DNA from: Paulownia fortunei
Taxonomy: Eukaryota > Streptophyta > Magnoliopsida > Lamiales > Paulowniaceae
Reading direction: 5' to 3'
NCBI GenBank assembly: GCA_019321725.1
Contig: CM033106.1
Location: 28,818,118-28,882,117 of the forward strand
DNA length: 64,000 nucleotides
Shown: positions 11,619 to 26,684 of the stretch, piece after piece
Layout: the number at the start of each line of letters is the position of its first letter
Numbering within the stretch: position 1 is the first letter of the stretch
Notes under the pieces: generated by a model
What the model was told of the DNA's origin: nothing
The model's database searches: none
What the model saw: the letters and a program-made list of their open reading frames with translations, nothing else
Program-made: the position numbers and the translations under genes

Positions 11619-14600
11619 ATGCTGCGATCGTGCTGTTGTCGGTGTTTGGGGAGGCGAAACGGCGACGGGTTGCTTTGGCAAATGGACTTGAAGCCTCACG
11701 CCTCCGGAGAATTTTCAATTGCGGTCGTGCAGGCGAATTCCAACCTAGAGGATCAGAGCCAGGTTTTTACGTCGCCGTCCGCCACCTACGTCGGAGTTTA
11801 CGACGGCCATGGTGGACCTGAGGCCTCCCGCTTTGTTAACCGTCACCTCTTCCCTTATCTCCACAGTAATTTGTTTAATCTCTCTTTCAATTTTGTTCTT
11901 TTTCTTGTGTGTGTGCGTGTTTCTGGGTTTTTTTTTTGTATAATGCGGATTTGAGGTTTTGTTGGGTGGAGATTTTTGTTTTCTTTCTTTCATGTGTGTG
12001 GAGGTCGATATTTTTGTTTATGGGGAATAGGTAGGGTTTTTGTGTTTTTCTCTGTGTTAAAGAGTTAATTTTTTATTTTATATTTTTCCTAAAGAATAAG
12101 TTGGGATTTTGACTGTTTTGAGATGATTTTATGCCTGTGTAAGTATTTATAAAATTTGATTTTTTGAAATGAGTTATTTGCTTAATTGCTTGTGTAGTTC
12201 TGTTTCTACCCTGTTTGACCTTTTCTTGTTTCTGTGAAAGTGTTGTTTGGATTATTATTTTGAGTTTGTTCATGTTCAATTTTTGAACTTAGAGAAACTG
12301 TTGATGAAATTTGTATTGCTATGACAATTTGTTGAAGCAACAGTTTTTATTATTATTGTTATTATTTTTCCGGCCTTCCTTTTTTACTTGTTATTGGTTA
12401 TTTTGTGTAGAATTTTCCACAGAGCAAGGGGGATTGTCAGCAGATGTAATTAAGAAGGCTTTTTCTGCAACGGAAGAGGATTTTACTCGTTTAGTGAAGA
12501 GATCATTGCCAATCAAACCACAGATTGCTTCGGTGGGATCGTGTTGCTTGGTGGGTGCAATTTCAGATGGTGAATTGTATGTGGCAAACTTGGGAGATTC
12601 AAGAGCTGTTCTTGGCAGGAGAGGTTTTGATGGAGAGAAGAATTTGGTGGCCGAAAGGTTGTCCACAGATCATAATGTTTCTTGCGAGGATGTGAGGAGA
12701 GAGGTTGAAGCGCTTCATCCTGATGACTCACCTATTGTGGTCTATTGCAGAGGAGTTTGGAGAATCAAGGGAATAATTCAGGTAATTTCTTAATCTATGG
12801 ATTTATTCAATGAAAAGCATTCCTAAATTTTCAATTTATTGAAGCTATCCTTAGAAATGTTTAAGAATCTAATTGGTGACTTCTACGCCGTTGAGTTTAT
12901 TGACAATAATTTGGCTTTCCTCTTACATTGTGTACTATTAATATTCTTAGAGAAAAGCTACTATGAGCATTCCTCTATTGTACATAAATCAACTCTTTCT
13001 TCATGATGTTTGATCGAGGGTAGCTGCTCATAACTCTTCTATTTTGTAGGCTTATTCTTCTCTGTAACAGTGATATGGTTTTCTTGTTATATAATGTGTT
13101 CATGTGGTTCTTATGTCTTGTGAGATATCTTGGTCCCTGCACATATGGCTATTTTTCTCGTTAAAACACTCTACTTTTGTGTGTGACTTTTTCTTTTAAT
13201 ATTCTAGTGACAGAACAATGTCACATATTAGTCAATGCAATGTTGATGCGGGATATTGTAAATTGATTAATAAATTTAGGTTAAATAAAGGTGGATTTCA
13301 TGATGTGTGAGGCATCTATCATCAGCCTGGTCCATTTAGGTAGTTTTTTTCTTTTTTCTGTCACCTAGTTTTTAGCTATCCTTATTACTCTGCTGGAGGG
13401 AGCATTACATCTTATTCTTCTCGGGAGTCAACTAAATCACCTATTTGCTGTCCTGTTCTGCTTACTTTTTTTTTTTTAATAATTATATCTCGCCTATAAG
13501 ATATGAGAGGCAGCATCAAAGGCGCACAATCAGTTTTTGTTCTAAAGGATTATGTCTTCGCTACTCTTCCAGGAGTCACATGCTCTGCCTCTTGCCTGTC
13601 TCATGTAGCTGAAGTCAAAGTAGCATGTCTTCCGCACATGGGATGTACATGAAGATCTTATAAAGCAAAGTGTTGTGATTCTGGTGGAAATATAGTCTTC
13701 TGCCTTTCTTTTTGGCAATCTCGAAGATCCTGATGGCTTCATTGGAGCTCATTTAGCTTTTAGGATCTGTTTTTCTTTTTTTTTTTCATATGATTTAGAG
13801 GTATTCGCGGTGGCCCGGTGAGATGAAGAGTTTGTCTGCCTCTCTAATTGTTGTTTCTTTGTTTTCCTTTTTCTAAGTTTATTAACATCAAGCCAAATGT
13901 CATGAAAAAGCTAATAATTCCCTAATGTTATCCTTCTTTCTCTTCAGGTGTCTAGATCAATTGGCGACGTTTATTTGAAGAAACCTGAGTTTCACAGAGA
14001 CCCAATTTTCCAACAATATGGAAATTTTGTTCCCATGAAGCGACCAGTATTGACAGCTGAACCTTCCATTGTGACTAGAAAGCTTAGACCACAAGATTTG
14101 TTTCTAATTTTTGCCTCTGATGGTCTCTGGGAACAACTCAGTGATGAGGCAGCCGTTCAAATAGTATCAAAGTACCCAAGAGCTGTAAGTGTCTCACTCC
14201 AGCCAAACTTAAATTTGTGGCTGTTTATGGTTGATGATGCTATTTTGGATACGTTTTCTTCCATTTTTTCCAAAATTGAATTGAATTGATATCATCAAAA
14301 TTGACATTGTAATTGGCGTTGTAATGGTCTCATTATTCTCAATGCATTGTCACCCATATGGGAGAACATTTTACCTAATCTACAACAGAGCGATTATGTA
14401 ATTATACTGAATTTCTTATTAGAATCAAGTTGACAGGAACAATTTTATATCTGCTTGCGTTATTAAAACACGAAGAAAGAGTATTAAATCTAATGTTATG
14501 CATATTTCGTGGTTTAGACAAACTTCTTGGAAGAATTTAGCTGGGTTATTGAGAGATCATGACTAGAATATTTTTGCATGGTAAATTTTTGCAGGGAATA

Positions 14601-14900
14601 GCCAAGAGATTAGTAGCAGCTGCTCTTCAGGAAGCTGCAAAGAAGAGAGAAGTTAGGTACAAAGATATTAAGAAGATTGAGAGGGGAATCAGAAGGCATT
14701 TCCATGATGACATCACCGTTATTGTGATTTATCTTGATCATCCCAAAAGCTCTTCCAATCCTAATCACAAACAAGGTACAGCTGGCTGTATTACTGCTCC
14801 CGTCGACATCTTTTCTTATAATTCAGATGAAGCTGTGGAAAATTCAGGTGACAAGATTTTCCCCAATGAGGAATCACGATCGAGGGTGGTAGTGCTATAA
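11619..14900 (+). CDS. Type 2C protein phosphatase, plant clade D
   Basis: Four exons (11619-11865, 12411-12781, 13948-14184, 14595-14900) join in phase and encode 386 residues, close to the usual 370-400 of clade D. The PP2C signatures appear in order. ED at residues 45-46 and D62-G63 in VYDGHGG coordinate the Mn/Mg pair. GDSRAVLG lies at 144-151, SRSIGD at 208-213, ASDGLW with D264, and HDDITVIV with D323/D324. The DGLLW and [11 protein letters not shown] segments of the N-terminus are typical of clade D. In Arabidopsis this clade dephosphorylates plasma-membrane H+-ATPases and is inhibited by SAUR proteins. That role is known for relatives and inferred here. The N-terminal Cys/Arg-rich stretch (MLRSCCCRC) could take lipid modification. 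I chose the ATG at 11619 because upstream in-frame sequence lacks another ATG and the family begins MLRSC. Confidence 0.92.
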
Positions 14901-17900
14901 ATAGAGTTACTTGATAGTAGGAAAAGGATTATCTTGTATAAATGTTTGGTGTAGATAAATCATAGTAATTAAGGATTCTGATAAGAAGAGCTAATTTTGA
15001 AATATAGGCTCTAACACCAAATACACATTCTTTTTGTTCTTTTTTAATGATTGGTTTTCGTTTTTGCTATCAGATTGTTGCTGATAGTTGAAATTCTTGG
15101 TTTGGTTCAAAGTTTGGTTTTTGTTCATTGTTCAAGGCTGCAGTAAGTTAACAGAAGCTCTTGTCCATGATTGATTTATCCATATGATTTGTGACTTCCA
15201 CTCATTCCTGTGATCGGAACTTGAGCATCTTGGCTTCTGTTTTCCCTCTTTTCTTCTGTTACAATGGATGTCGATGCCTTAAGCATCTCGGCTTCTTAAC
15301 ACCTCGTCAAGGTAAGCTTGGAAACAGTAGACTCACGGTGCAAGCATGTACGCATGTCCAATCGAACACTTCCCTGCCTTCTTTTATGCCATTTGGTTTC
15401 ACATTCCCAACCCAGTCCATCATTTAGCGACTAATAAGGATGTGTTTCTGCTGCAATAGATCTGATTCATATAATAGTATTTCAGCTGCAACATACCATT
15501 GGATGTTCAAGAACCACTTGTTAAATGAATTTTCAATCAAGCTTCAGCTTCGACATTCGTTTATTTTTCTAGGATTAAAATTATACTTACAATTAATCTG
15601 TAATCGTTAAAATACTGATTCCTCCACTTTCTCTGTCATAATTATTATAAAAAAATCATATTTAAGTTTACTCTTCTCAAACACTATTCAAGTATTTTTG
15701 CTAAAGGAGTGTAATATGAAAAGAAAGGTGCCTTCAAAAAATAATTAAATATAATTTTACATATAAAAATAATTAAAACATTCAATTTTCTTTTCTTTTT
15801 ATTTTTTCCCTCTCAATTCCTATTTTCTTTTTCAATCAGAACTTTCCCTTTTTTTTTTCTTTTTTTCTTTTTTTTTTTGAGGATGAGAGAGGGAGCTTGA
15901 TTGATGGGATATAGTTTCTCTTTCTTTCTTTATTACCAATATACTCGTTATTTGCCATACTGTCTACTTATGACTTATATAGCCTTTATATAAATTCAAC
16001 AAAAGGGTAATTCTTTCAATGTATAAAAGATAGGGTTAATTACTCTTACTTCTCGTCTGAAATAATATTCTCATTCCTTCTCTATAATTATGAAAACCTC
16101 CTCTCTAAATTTGCTTTGTTAATAAATGCTTGAGTCTTGACAGCACTACATAAGATGGTGCTTTTTGTATATAACTATGAATAGTTAGCATATAAGTATC
16201 ATTGATATACCAATAAATAGTTCTTTTAGTATGTGTTTGGTCTGGCCTTTTACATGTCTCAAAATTCGACAAGAAGTTTGGGCTAGAACTGAACATATAT
16301 AATATTAGTTGGGCTTGATTGAGCAGTTGAAATATACAGCATGGGTATATAGTAGGGATCTTAACCTCGTCTAAAAAAAAAAACTGATCTTGCTATACAT
16401 CCTCTTGGGAATGTAAACTGAGCAGAATTGGGCCACAATCAGCTAAACAGGCTTATTGTATGGGACTCCACACCTACTGGGGGACCTATCTTCTTTAGAG
16501 ACAAATAGTCATGTATCAGGGATCAAATTGGCGGAATCCCTTGAACAAACTTCTCTGAGGTTATGTGACAAATTCAAGATTCATGTAAAATGGAAAAAGA
16601 ATAAACTTGGGGTCCATTTTATTTTTGAAATGGAAATTTAAACAAAAAAGAGCTATACGTATTAGGCCACCAAAAAAACCTATTTAAGAACAAGTTTCAC
16701 CATTATCAACACATATGTGTATATAATATAGGTCCTTTGGTAAGATCATTTTGAATGATTTTACCAACAGAGTTTAGGATGAGCACTTCTAGTTTGGTAG
16801 CAGAATCGATCTGGAAGAAGATCGAGTCAGTCCATTTTCTTCATTTCAATTGCTCTCTTGAAAAAAATTATTATGTTCTTATTTTCTTCATTTTTCCATT
16901 GATTTTTTTCTTTTTCTTTTCCATTTCATCAAGATTTTCGATGTCATTGATGGAAAAAAATCTGAACTGGGCTCCAACACTGACCTACGATCAGCTCTTC
17001 ATGTTAGTAATTACTCTATATTATTAGGACATTGTAAACAGAGCGAAACAGCTTTGTGTAAGATTTGGTTCCTCTAATTCTCTTTGTATCAATTTCATTT
17101 CACACATTCTATCAATAGCTACAGAAGCCAGTAACTCTATTATCAGCCAGCCTATTTTAGGCTCTGATTGATTCGTAATTACGAGTTTTTCAGTAGCTTA
17201 TTTGCTGCATACCTCTGTCATCTTGCTTCACATGTTTTCATTTTCTTTCCTTAATTCAGACAAGTAAATAGACCTCCATTATTCCTTGGGGAATTCATCA
17301 TCCACTATTCATGCTGTGCAGGTTTAGAAAATGCGTCCTAATCTGGTGCACTATTATCTTAAGACATGAAAAAGAACACAGCTGCTATGGCAATAAACAT
17401 ATCAATAAATTTTAGCCGCAGTTATGTGAAGTTTCATTCTTTGATTGCCTAGTTCCTCATCTGGTTCATCGTTCACATTTATAGGAATCACAAATTCCTC
17501 TATCCGGACAGAGCAGATGTCTAAACATAATAGTATGTAACATCTCCATAGGGTACAAATAACTCTTACAACGCAATTCCCATTGCCTGTTGTGTTATCC
17601 AGTTAAAATAATTTCATCACCAAACCAAAATTCATCAAATTGAGCAGCAGGATATAGTGAAGAAGACAGCAAACAAGTATACAACCCACAATGAAATAGA
17701 CAATCACAAATCACACATGTTCAATGCAAAAGCATTTTACTGGTCTCTTTCTTCCAGTAAGATCAGCAAAAACACCTAATCATAACTTCATTACGAGCCA
17801 TAATATGATTCAGATAGCAAGAGCTTCATTTTCAGAATTATTCCCTTTCTGTGACGAACATCATTCAATAAAGAAAAGATGTGCAACACGCTACCAAATG

Positions 17901-17975
17901 CCCTGAAAACATGACAGCGATGAAAAACTACGGAAACAAACAGGTTCACCAAGCTTAAAATGGACTGGTATCAAA
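14901..17975. other. Spacer between PP2C and P5BR genes
   Basis: The left part is the PP2C 3' UTR. The stretch 15.5-16.3 kb is AT-rich with T-rich runs at 15850-15880. The possible ZSWIM7-like fragment near 16.8 kb is listed separately. The right part (17.5-17.97 kb) should include the 3' UTR of the minus-strand reductase gene. Nothing else is recognisable. Confidence 0.55.
16779..17013 (+). pseudogene. Possible ZSWIM7/SWS1-like gene fragment
   Basis: An ATG at about 16779 opens MSTSSLVAESIWKKIESV, which resembles the N-terminus I remember for plant SWIM-domain proteins of the ZSWIM7/SWS1 (Arabidopsis SSN2) family. These act with RAD51 paralogues in recombination. About 165 bases downstream there is a gatcagctcttcat segment that looks like the remains of the following DDQLSILH part. 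The SWIM zinc-finger exons (CxC...CxH) are not visible in the next kilobase. It is therefore either a truncated duplicate or a chance resemblance. Confidence 0.3.
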
Positions 17976-19273
<1,298 letters not shown>

Positions 19274-21371
19274 TTTCAGCCTCAAAGAAAAATGGTTCCT
19301 GCACTATATGTATGGGTTTTGTGTGTGAAATTTCGGGTTTGAAGGGATCTCTGTTACAGGAGGTGGAGAGGAAGATGGGGGAGAGAGAGTTGAGAAAATA
19401 GCTTAGCTCATGAATTTTGTTTGTGCGGGATAAACACAGACGGACAGGTCAATAATATAGGTGTTTGTCTGATTTCTTTACGTGTTGAAGTTTTGTTTGT
19501 TAACCTAAAAAAGTCGGAACATGTGAAGAGGCATAGACATTTTGAGAGCGTCTGCCAGAAACTATAAAGAAGAAGAAAAAACCATTTTCTCTTTCAATTA
19601 TTTATTTTGTTGGTTGTGATGGGTCGGATGGTGATGATGACTGGTTGGTTATTCGCATCCTTATCCAAATTCCTCAATTAGAAGAAGAAACGAAGGGAAT
19701 TAAAATTGGCCATATTTAACGTGGCTCCCAAAAAACTTGATATCTCGGGCATTGCACTTGCTAAATTTGCCATCGAGAAACGTCTCCTGTGTTGATATTA
19801 GGATATCCAATGGTTATAATTGATTCTTCCCTTAAAATAAGAATTAATACGGGTTCATAATAATCTATAATATGCTTTAAAGATAGTCGGTGCATCTCAA
19901 TAATTCGAACGCTGATCTTCACTCAATAGTGGCCTGTAAAACATATGTCGAGCTGATCTATGCAGAAATTACAACGCCCAAATCAATAATATTACTTGAA
20001 AAAGAAAGACAAAGAACAAGCAAGTGATGTATATGCAAAGTGTACAGAGTATAACTTTCAATTTAAGTTGATCTAACAATATTTATAAGTATCAATAATA
20101 AAGAAGGAATTTCAGACTTCAATTTGTTATAATTATAATCAACTAGTGTACATGTTTATATTTTCCTAATTTACCCTAAATTAGATTCTTTATTTCTATC
20201 AATAATTAATTATTTGATTTTGTCCTTTTGTGTTAATCGTGTATGTCTTGAGGAACATAGGTCCTAAGGCCATCTCCAATCCAACACCGAAACATCAAAT
20301 TTAGTGTAATTCTATTTTCAATGGAACACCAAATGTTACACTAAATTTGGTGTAATATATATATTCTCATTTTACCCTAAAATTGTTCTACTCTCAATTT
20401 AATTCCATTTATATCATATATTATATATTAATTAATTTGTAATTTTATTTTATTTATTCAATTTTAATTTTTTTATTATTTTGCAATAACATTTATAGTA
20501 ATTAATTATCATAATTAACATTTGAGATAAATTATAATAATTATTACAATAAATAAATACATTAAAATAACATTACTTGCGTAACATTTTTCGTTACTTG
20601 ATATTAATTGTAATGTTTATTTTTATAATATAATCAATAAATATAATATTAATTATATGTAATTTTTTATTTAGTAGAATTAGTACCAATAAAATATAAA
20701 TAATTAAATAATTTTATAAAAAAATAAATAAATAATAATTGAAAAATAAAAAAAATAGAATAAAATATTCATTTGCTGTAAAATTTGGTATAGTGATTGG
20801 AGATAATTTTGATCAAATTATACCAAAATATCAAATTTAATGTAAAATTTACGTCAAATTTGGTGCAATGAATTAAAAATAATCCAAATAACGAGCTGAT
20901 TTATTCAATTCAAAGAGTAGCTCATGCAATCTTTTGAGTAGGTTTTGAAGGATGAGTTGGTCAACTCAATTACGAGAGTAGCTCACACTCGAGCTTCAAA
21001 TGTTCAACTGTTTATCCCAAAATATTTGTACTGAAAGTATGGTTGTATTGCACCTACCACTAGCACAAATCAAACCAACACTGTTCTGACATCCAACCTA
21101 CGATCGTTACAAATGACCTTCGCAGATAGTAAAATATGCAATTGTTTCACTTGAAAAACATTATTTCAATAGAGGAAAAGTATCTTTATTTAATTGACAC
21201 AAAAATGATTGTGTATATAATTTGTTAAAAAAAAAACGCCCTAGGTTTTAAAATTTACAAAACACATACCAAATGAAATTGATACCAACACCAATATTAC
21301 AATATTTATTTCCCTTATTACAACACCACCCTCATAAGATACATAACACACGAGAGAAAGCTCAAAACAAA
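19274..21371. other. Spacer between the two PRISE copies
   Basis: It starts with the promoter and leader of the intact reductase gene, then AT-rich DNA with a MITE-like element at about 20265-20885. There is no coding region. Confidence 0.65.
20265..20885. mobile_element. MITE-like element with inverted ends
   Basis: The left end reads ggccatctccaatccaacac at about 20269. Near the right, tagtgattggagataat at about 20791-20806 is its imperfect inverse, and a second inverse-like segment (tttggtgcaatgaattaaaa) lies near 20858-20877. The motif catctccaatccaacacc with an internal AT-rich core is typical of non-autonomous DNA elements in plants. I could not fix the exact ends or a target-site duplication. 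Confidence 0.45.
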
Positions 21372-22687
<1,316 letters not shown>

Positions 22688-24212
22688 TGTAAGCGCAGTT
22701 CTCAGTCGAGGAAATGGAGGATGAGTGTTTTCCAGTGGTTGTACTTAGTCAAGCGGGACTATAAATTGGCAGAGAAGAGTTATCTTGATTCCAAGATAAG
22801 GGAATGATGTCAGAGATCAGGCTCAGTGTTGAATGCTGATGAGAGTAGGCAAATGTGTGGTATCATCTCGAGATTCTTCAAAACTAATATATAAACACAA
22901 CTTGAGGAGTCATTAATGTTGGTGTTATAATCAAGAGAAACCTTCAAGTTCTTTCCCGAGTAGTCAAAGTGACAAGAAAATGCCATCATCTATCTTGTAC
23001 TATCCTTTAGGAAGTTACTAGTGCTTGATAGCACATATCCGCAGCATTGTAATATTACATGATCAATTTGACTAGATTAGCTTGATCGAACTCCATGGCC
23101 CTATTGGTCCAACAACAAAAAGAATGATAAAATTTCAAACTTCAGGCTATTCATGAAATAGGATATAAGCATCTTCATCTAAATCAGGAACGTGACCGCA
23201 TGAATAAGTCTGCAGAATTTGGAAGATCCTCGTATCTACCCCCTTGAGAATTACAGTGTATGAAATGATTTTTAAATACCTCAAGCCACCACAAACAGGT
23301 TATTTTACTTGCTGCAATCTGTGTGGCAACTCGTAATGGCTTCTTCAAGTACAGATATGTGACTACAAACGTGAAATAAAAGGGCCATGGTTCCCAGTAG
23401 CCAACGAAACTTAAAGATATTCATATTGTAACATATTAGCCGAATTATGAAAAAGCACTAGTAGCGCAAGGCACTATTTCTTGTAAATGGGTAGCGACTG
23501 CACCTGACCAATGGACTCTTGAACGACTTCGATTAATGCAGAAACTTAAATCCCTTACTCTTACTGAGAAAGAGAGCATACTCAAAAGCTGCTGGAAAAT
23601 CACAAGGGCACAAGCTCAAGTAGGCAAGCCAAGAAAGATTTTTAGTTGGAAAGGATTTTGAATTAAACAAGATGCTCAACAACAGCAGACATAGCATTGA
23701 CAGTCGTACAAAACAAAAGCGAAGACATCACCACAACCATCTTAATTTGCTAAATTTACTTACTGGTGTATAGAATGTTGAAATAGCTTCTATTATAAAA
23801 AAATATATACATAACAATTTGATGCTTGTAAAATGTCTCACAATACAAAATCAAAATGATTTTGGGACAATGATGCATTGCTATATGTGACTGCACCTAG
23901 ATCTACTTATTGTGAGGTATAACATTCCTCAATGTGTTCCAAGGTTTCCAAGTCATATTAGTCTTTCAAGACTCAATGTCATCTTTACAAGCCAGGTAAA
24001 AAGCATGTAGCTCAAACACCATATATAGAGAAGTTTGTGCGTCAATCTCTTCCCAATTCTTGACATTGGTTAAACAGAGTGCAATAATATTTTATCACTC
24101 ATCGCTTTCTGAAAAATAGCACTCGGCATGTAGGCAGCAGATAGAGTTGGTAAGAGAACCAGAAAGGAGGTACAGAGCTGCTGCAACCCATAGCAGAAGA
24201 AAGCATTTATAA
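22688..24212. other. Spacer between PRISE pseudogene and PPR gene
   Basis: There are no coding signals. The right few hundred bases should hold the 3' UTR of the minus-strand PPR gene. Composition is moderately AT-rich and no repeats stand out. Confidence 0.6.
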
Positions 24213-26684
24213 TCATTTCATCATCAGCCGTTCTGATAATCTACATTCTTCCTCCTTAGATATATGGGGATTGAGATTGCGGATATTACTAACAAACATT
24301 ATTGCCTCATCACTCCGATTAAGCTTACAGTACCAATCCACAATGGAATTGTACGTGCTCTCATTTGGTTTGCAACCATGCCTGATCATATATCGAACCA
24401 CATCAATAGCCTCCACGAACATTGCGTCAGCTGCATAACTTGCAACAAAGGTATTATATGTGATAACATCAGGAGTAAGCCCTGATTCCGTCATTTCCTT
24501 GAACATTCTTGATGCATCTTTCATCCGACCATTCCTGCAGTATGCATAGATTACGGTATTGTATGAAATGACATCAGGCTTCATTCCTTTCAACAGCAGA
24601 TCCCTCAATATTTCTTCAGCTGTTCCAAAATTCCCAGAGCGGCTGTACATGTACATCAAACTATTGTATGTTGTCAAACTAGGTGTGAACCCACTTTTGT
24701 TCATGAAGTTTAGGATCTCGTTTGCCTTGTCAATCATTTGCCTCCGGCCATATATTGAAACCATTGCATTCAGAGTAGTTATATCGGGAGAGGAACCTTT
24801 ACTTCTTAGCTCTAGGAAGGCTTGCTCAGTTTCCTTTAATAGATCACTTTTGCTATAGACCAGAACAAGGGTTTTCAGCAGCACTGCATGTGGTTCAATT
24901 GTACCTGAATATATTTCTTTAGCAAGAGTCTGTATCTTCTCAATCTGTTTTCCATTAGCATATGCATGAAGCAAGGAACTATAAGTCAGTTGATTGGGTT
25001 TACACCGCCCATTCATCATTTCAGCAAATACTTTCTCAGACTGCTCCCACAGCCCTCCCCGTGCCAGCGCTGCTAAAACAGCATTATAAGTGGAGAGGTC
25101 TGGAGTGACCCCTGCTTCCAACATGCGCTTATAAATAGCCATTGCCTGGTCAAAAGATCCACATCTACTGTAAGCACTGATTAAGGTGTTAAAAGTGTCC
25201 CTCTCAGCCACAAACCCCGATCTCTTCATTTCTCTGAACACCCCAGACACTTCTGTGTCCATCCCATTCTGCCCAAACACAGCCAAAAGAGTATTCCAAG
25301 TCACAACGTCTGCCTTGCATCCACATGCCTTCATATCATCAAAAATCTTCATCATTTCTGTAAACTTTCCACGATTTCCAAACATCTTTATTAGAGCATT
25401 AAATGTGCAAATATTTGGATTACAACCTGCACCTTGCATCTCCTCAAATACCCTCATCGCAGACTCATCCTTCCCAGCCTTCTCAAAACCTGACAACAGT
25501 GTGGTATAAGTGAACACATCTGGCTTAATTCCATTTTCAAGCATCTGAGTTTTTAGCTCCACCGCTTCCTCCAACAAACCATCCCTAGCATATGCAGATA
25601 TTTGGGAATTGTAAGTCACGATGCTGGGGGAAAAACCATTGACTTCCATCTCCCTCAAAACTTCCATGGCCTCCTTAGGCCTCCTGGACTTTCCATAAAC
25701 ATCCAATAGTGCATTGTAGGTAACCTTATCTGGCACATATCCAGCTAATTTCATCTCCTTAAAAATTCCTTTAGCTTCCTCATACAAAGAGCCCCGTCGG
25801 CAACAACTTATGATGGTATTATACGTGTAAGCATCAGGAGCAACACCCAAGCTCTTCATACCATCAAAAACCGCCATAATTTTATGCCAAGGCATGCCCA
25901 TTTTTCCATATACATTCAAAATCACATTGTAAGTGATCAAAGTAGGTTTGCACCCCTCCTCCTCCATTTTCTTGAAAACCATTACAGCCTCCCTATACCG
26001 CCCATTACTAGCAAAAACAGTTATTAAAGAAGTATACGCATACACATCAATCCCAAATCCATCTTTATGCAAATTATGAAACAAAGAAGCTGCAGTAGAA
26101 ACCTGACCCTCTTTGCCCAACATACTAATAATCACAGCCACAACAGACCCATTAATCAATTTTTCCGAATCCCTACGTTTTTTAATCCATTCAAACACAC
26201 TTAAAGCCAAGTCACATTTTTTATAGTACCCCAAAGCCTTAATTATACCCAAGAAATCAGAAAAAACTGTTTCTGTACAATCTTCCGAAAATTCATTTTC
26301 TTGATTACCCGAATTGAACAAAGCAGACAACTCTTCGTCGAGCTTTTCAATGTCGAATTGAGGACCAATGAGGGACTGAAGAGTGAGCTCACCTTGAGAA
26401 GAGAGACGGTGGTGAAACCAGGGCTTACCCTTGTTGGGGTCTCGGTGTTTTCCAATTCGACGTCGTGGTCTTGGGATTGAGGAGGGGTAATTCAGGGAAC
26501 TTTGAGGGGAAGTGGAGGAGATGGTGGGGTTTTGTTGGTGGTGGAGTAAGTCTTGGAAGAGAGGGGTTAAGTTCGGCGCAGAGACAGAAGGTACAGCGGC
26601 GGAGTTGGGGTGGGGGTCTTGGAAGAAAGGTTTTGGGGGAGGTGGGTTTGGGAGGAGAAGAGGTAGAGCTAGCTTTTCTGCCAT
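24213..26684 (-). CDS. P-class pentatricopeptide repeat protein (At5g02860-like), plastid
   Basis: The gene is intronless and encodes 823 residues. The open frame extends upstream to 26759 only through a non-ATG codon. The first ATG (26682-26684) opens MAEKLALPLLLPNPPPPKPF, which matches the start I remember for Arabidopsis At5g02860 (about 819 residues). The Pro/Ser-rich first 80 residues look like a chloroplast transit peptide. After a GKHRDPNKGKPW block and a DIEKLDEELSALF segment, a long array of 35-residue PPR motifs of the P class runs almost to the end. The motifs share TYN-LI--Y cores and DG/GKP/GVTPD ends, and I count roughly 17-19. There is no E, DYW or SMR domain, so it should bind organellar RNA and stabilise or process it rather than edit it. 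The RNA target is not evident. No frame breaks were seen. Site II motifs lie upstream at 26926 and 26992. Confidence 0.93.
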   Translation of the reverse strand: MAEKLALPLLLPNPPPPKPFFQDPHPNSAAVPSVSAPNLTPLFQDLLHHQQNPTISSTSPQSSLNYPSSIPRPRRRIGKHRDPNKGKPWFHHRLSSQGELTLQSLIGPQFDIEKLDEELSALFNSGNQENEFSEDCTETVFSDFLGIIKALGYYKKCDLALSVFEWIKKRRDSEKLINGSVVAVIISMLGKEGQVSTAASLFHNLHKDGFGIDVYAYTSLITVFASNGRYREAVMVFKKMEEEGCKPTLITYNVILNVYGKMGMPWHKIMAVFDGMKSLGVAPDAYTYNTIISCCRRGSLYEEAKGIFKEMKLAGYVPDKVTYNALLDVYGKSRRPKEAMEVLREMEVNGFSPSIVTYNSQISAYARDGLLEEAVELKTQMLENGIKPDVFTYTTLLSGFEKAGKDESAMRVFEEMQGAGCNPNICTFNALIKMFGNRGKFTEMMKIFDDMKACGCKADVVTWNTLLAVFGQNGMDTEVSGVFREMKRSGFVAERDTFNTLISAYSRCGSFDQAMAIYKRMLEAGVTPDLSTYNAVLAALARGGLWEQSEKVFAEMMNGRCKPNQLTYSSLLHAYANGKQIEKIQTLAKEIYSGTIEPHAVLLKTLVLVYSKSDLLKETEQAFLELRSKGSSPDITTLNAMVSIYGRRQMIDKANEILNFMNKSGFTPSLTTYNSLMYMYSRSGNFGTAEEILRDLLLKGMKPDVISYNTVIYAYCRNGRMKDASRMFKEMTESGLTPDVITYNTFVASYAADAMFVEAIDVVRYMIRHGCKPNESTYNSIVDWYCKLNRSDEAIMFVSNIRNLNPHISKEEECRLSERLMMK

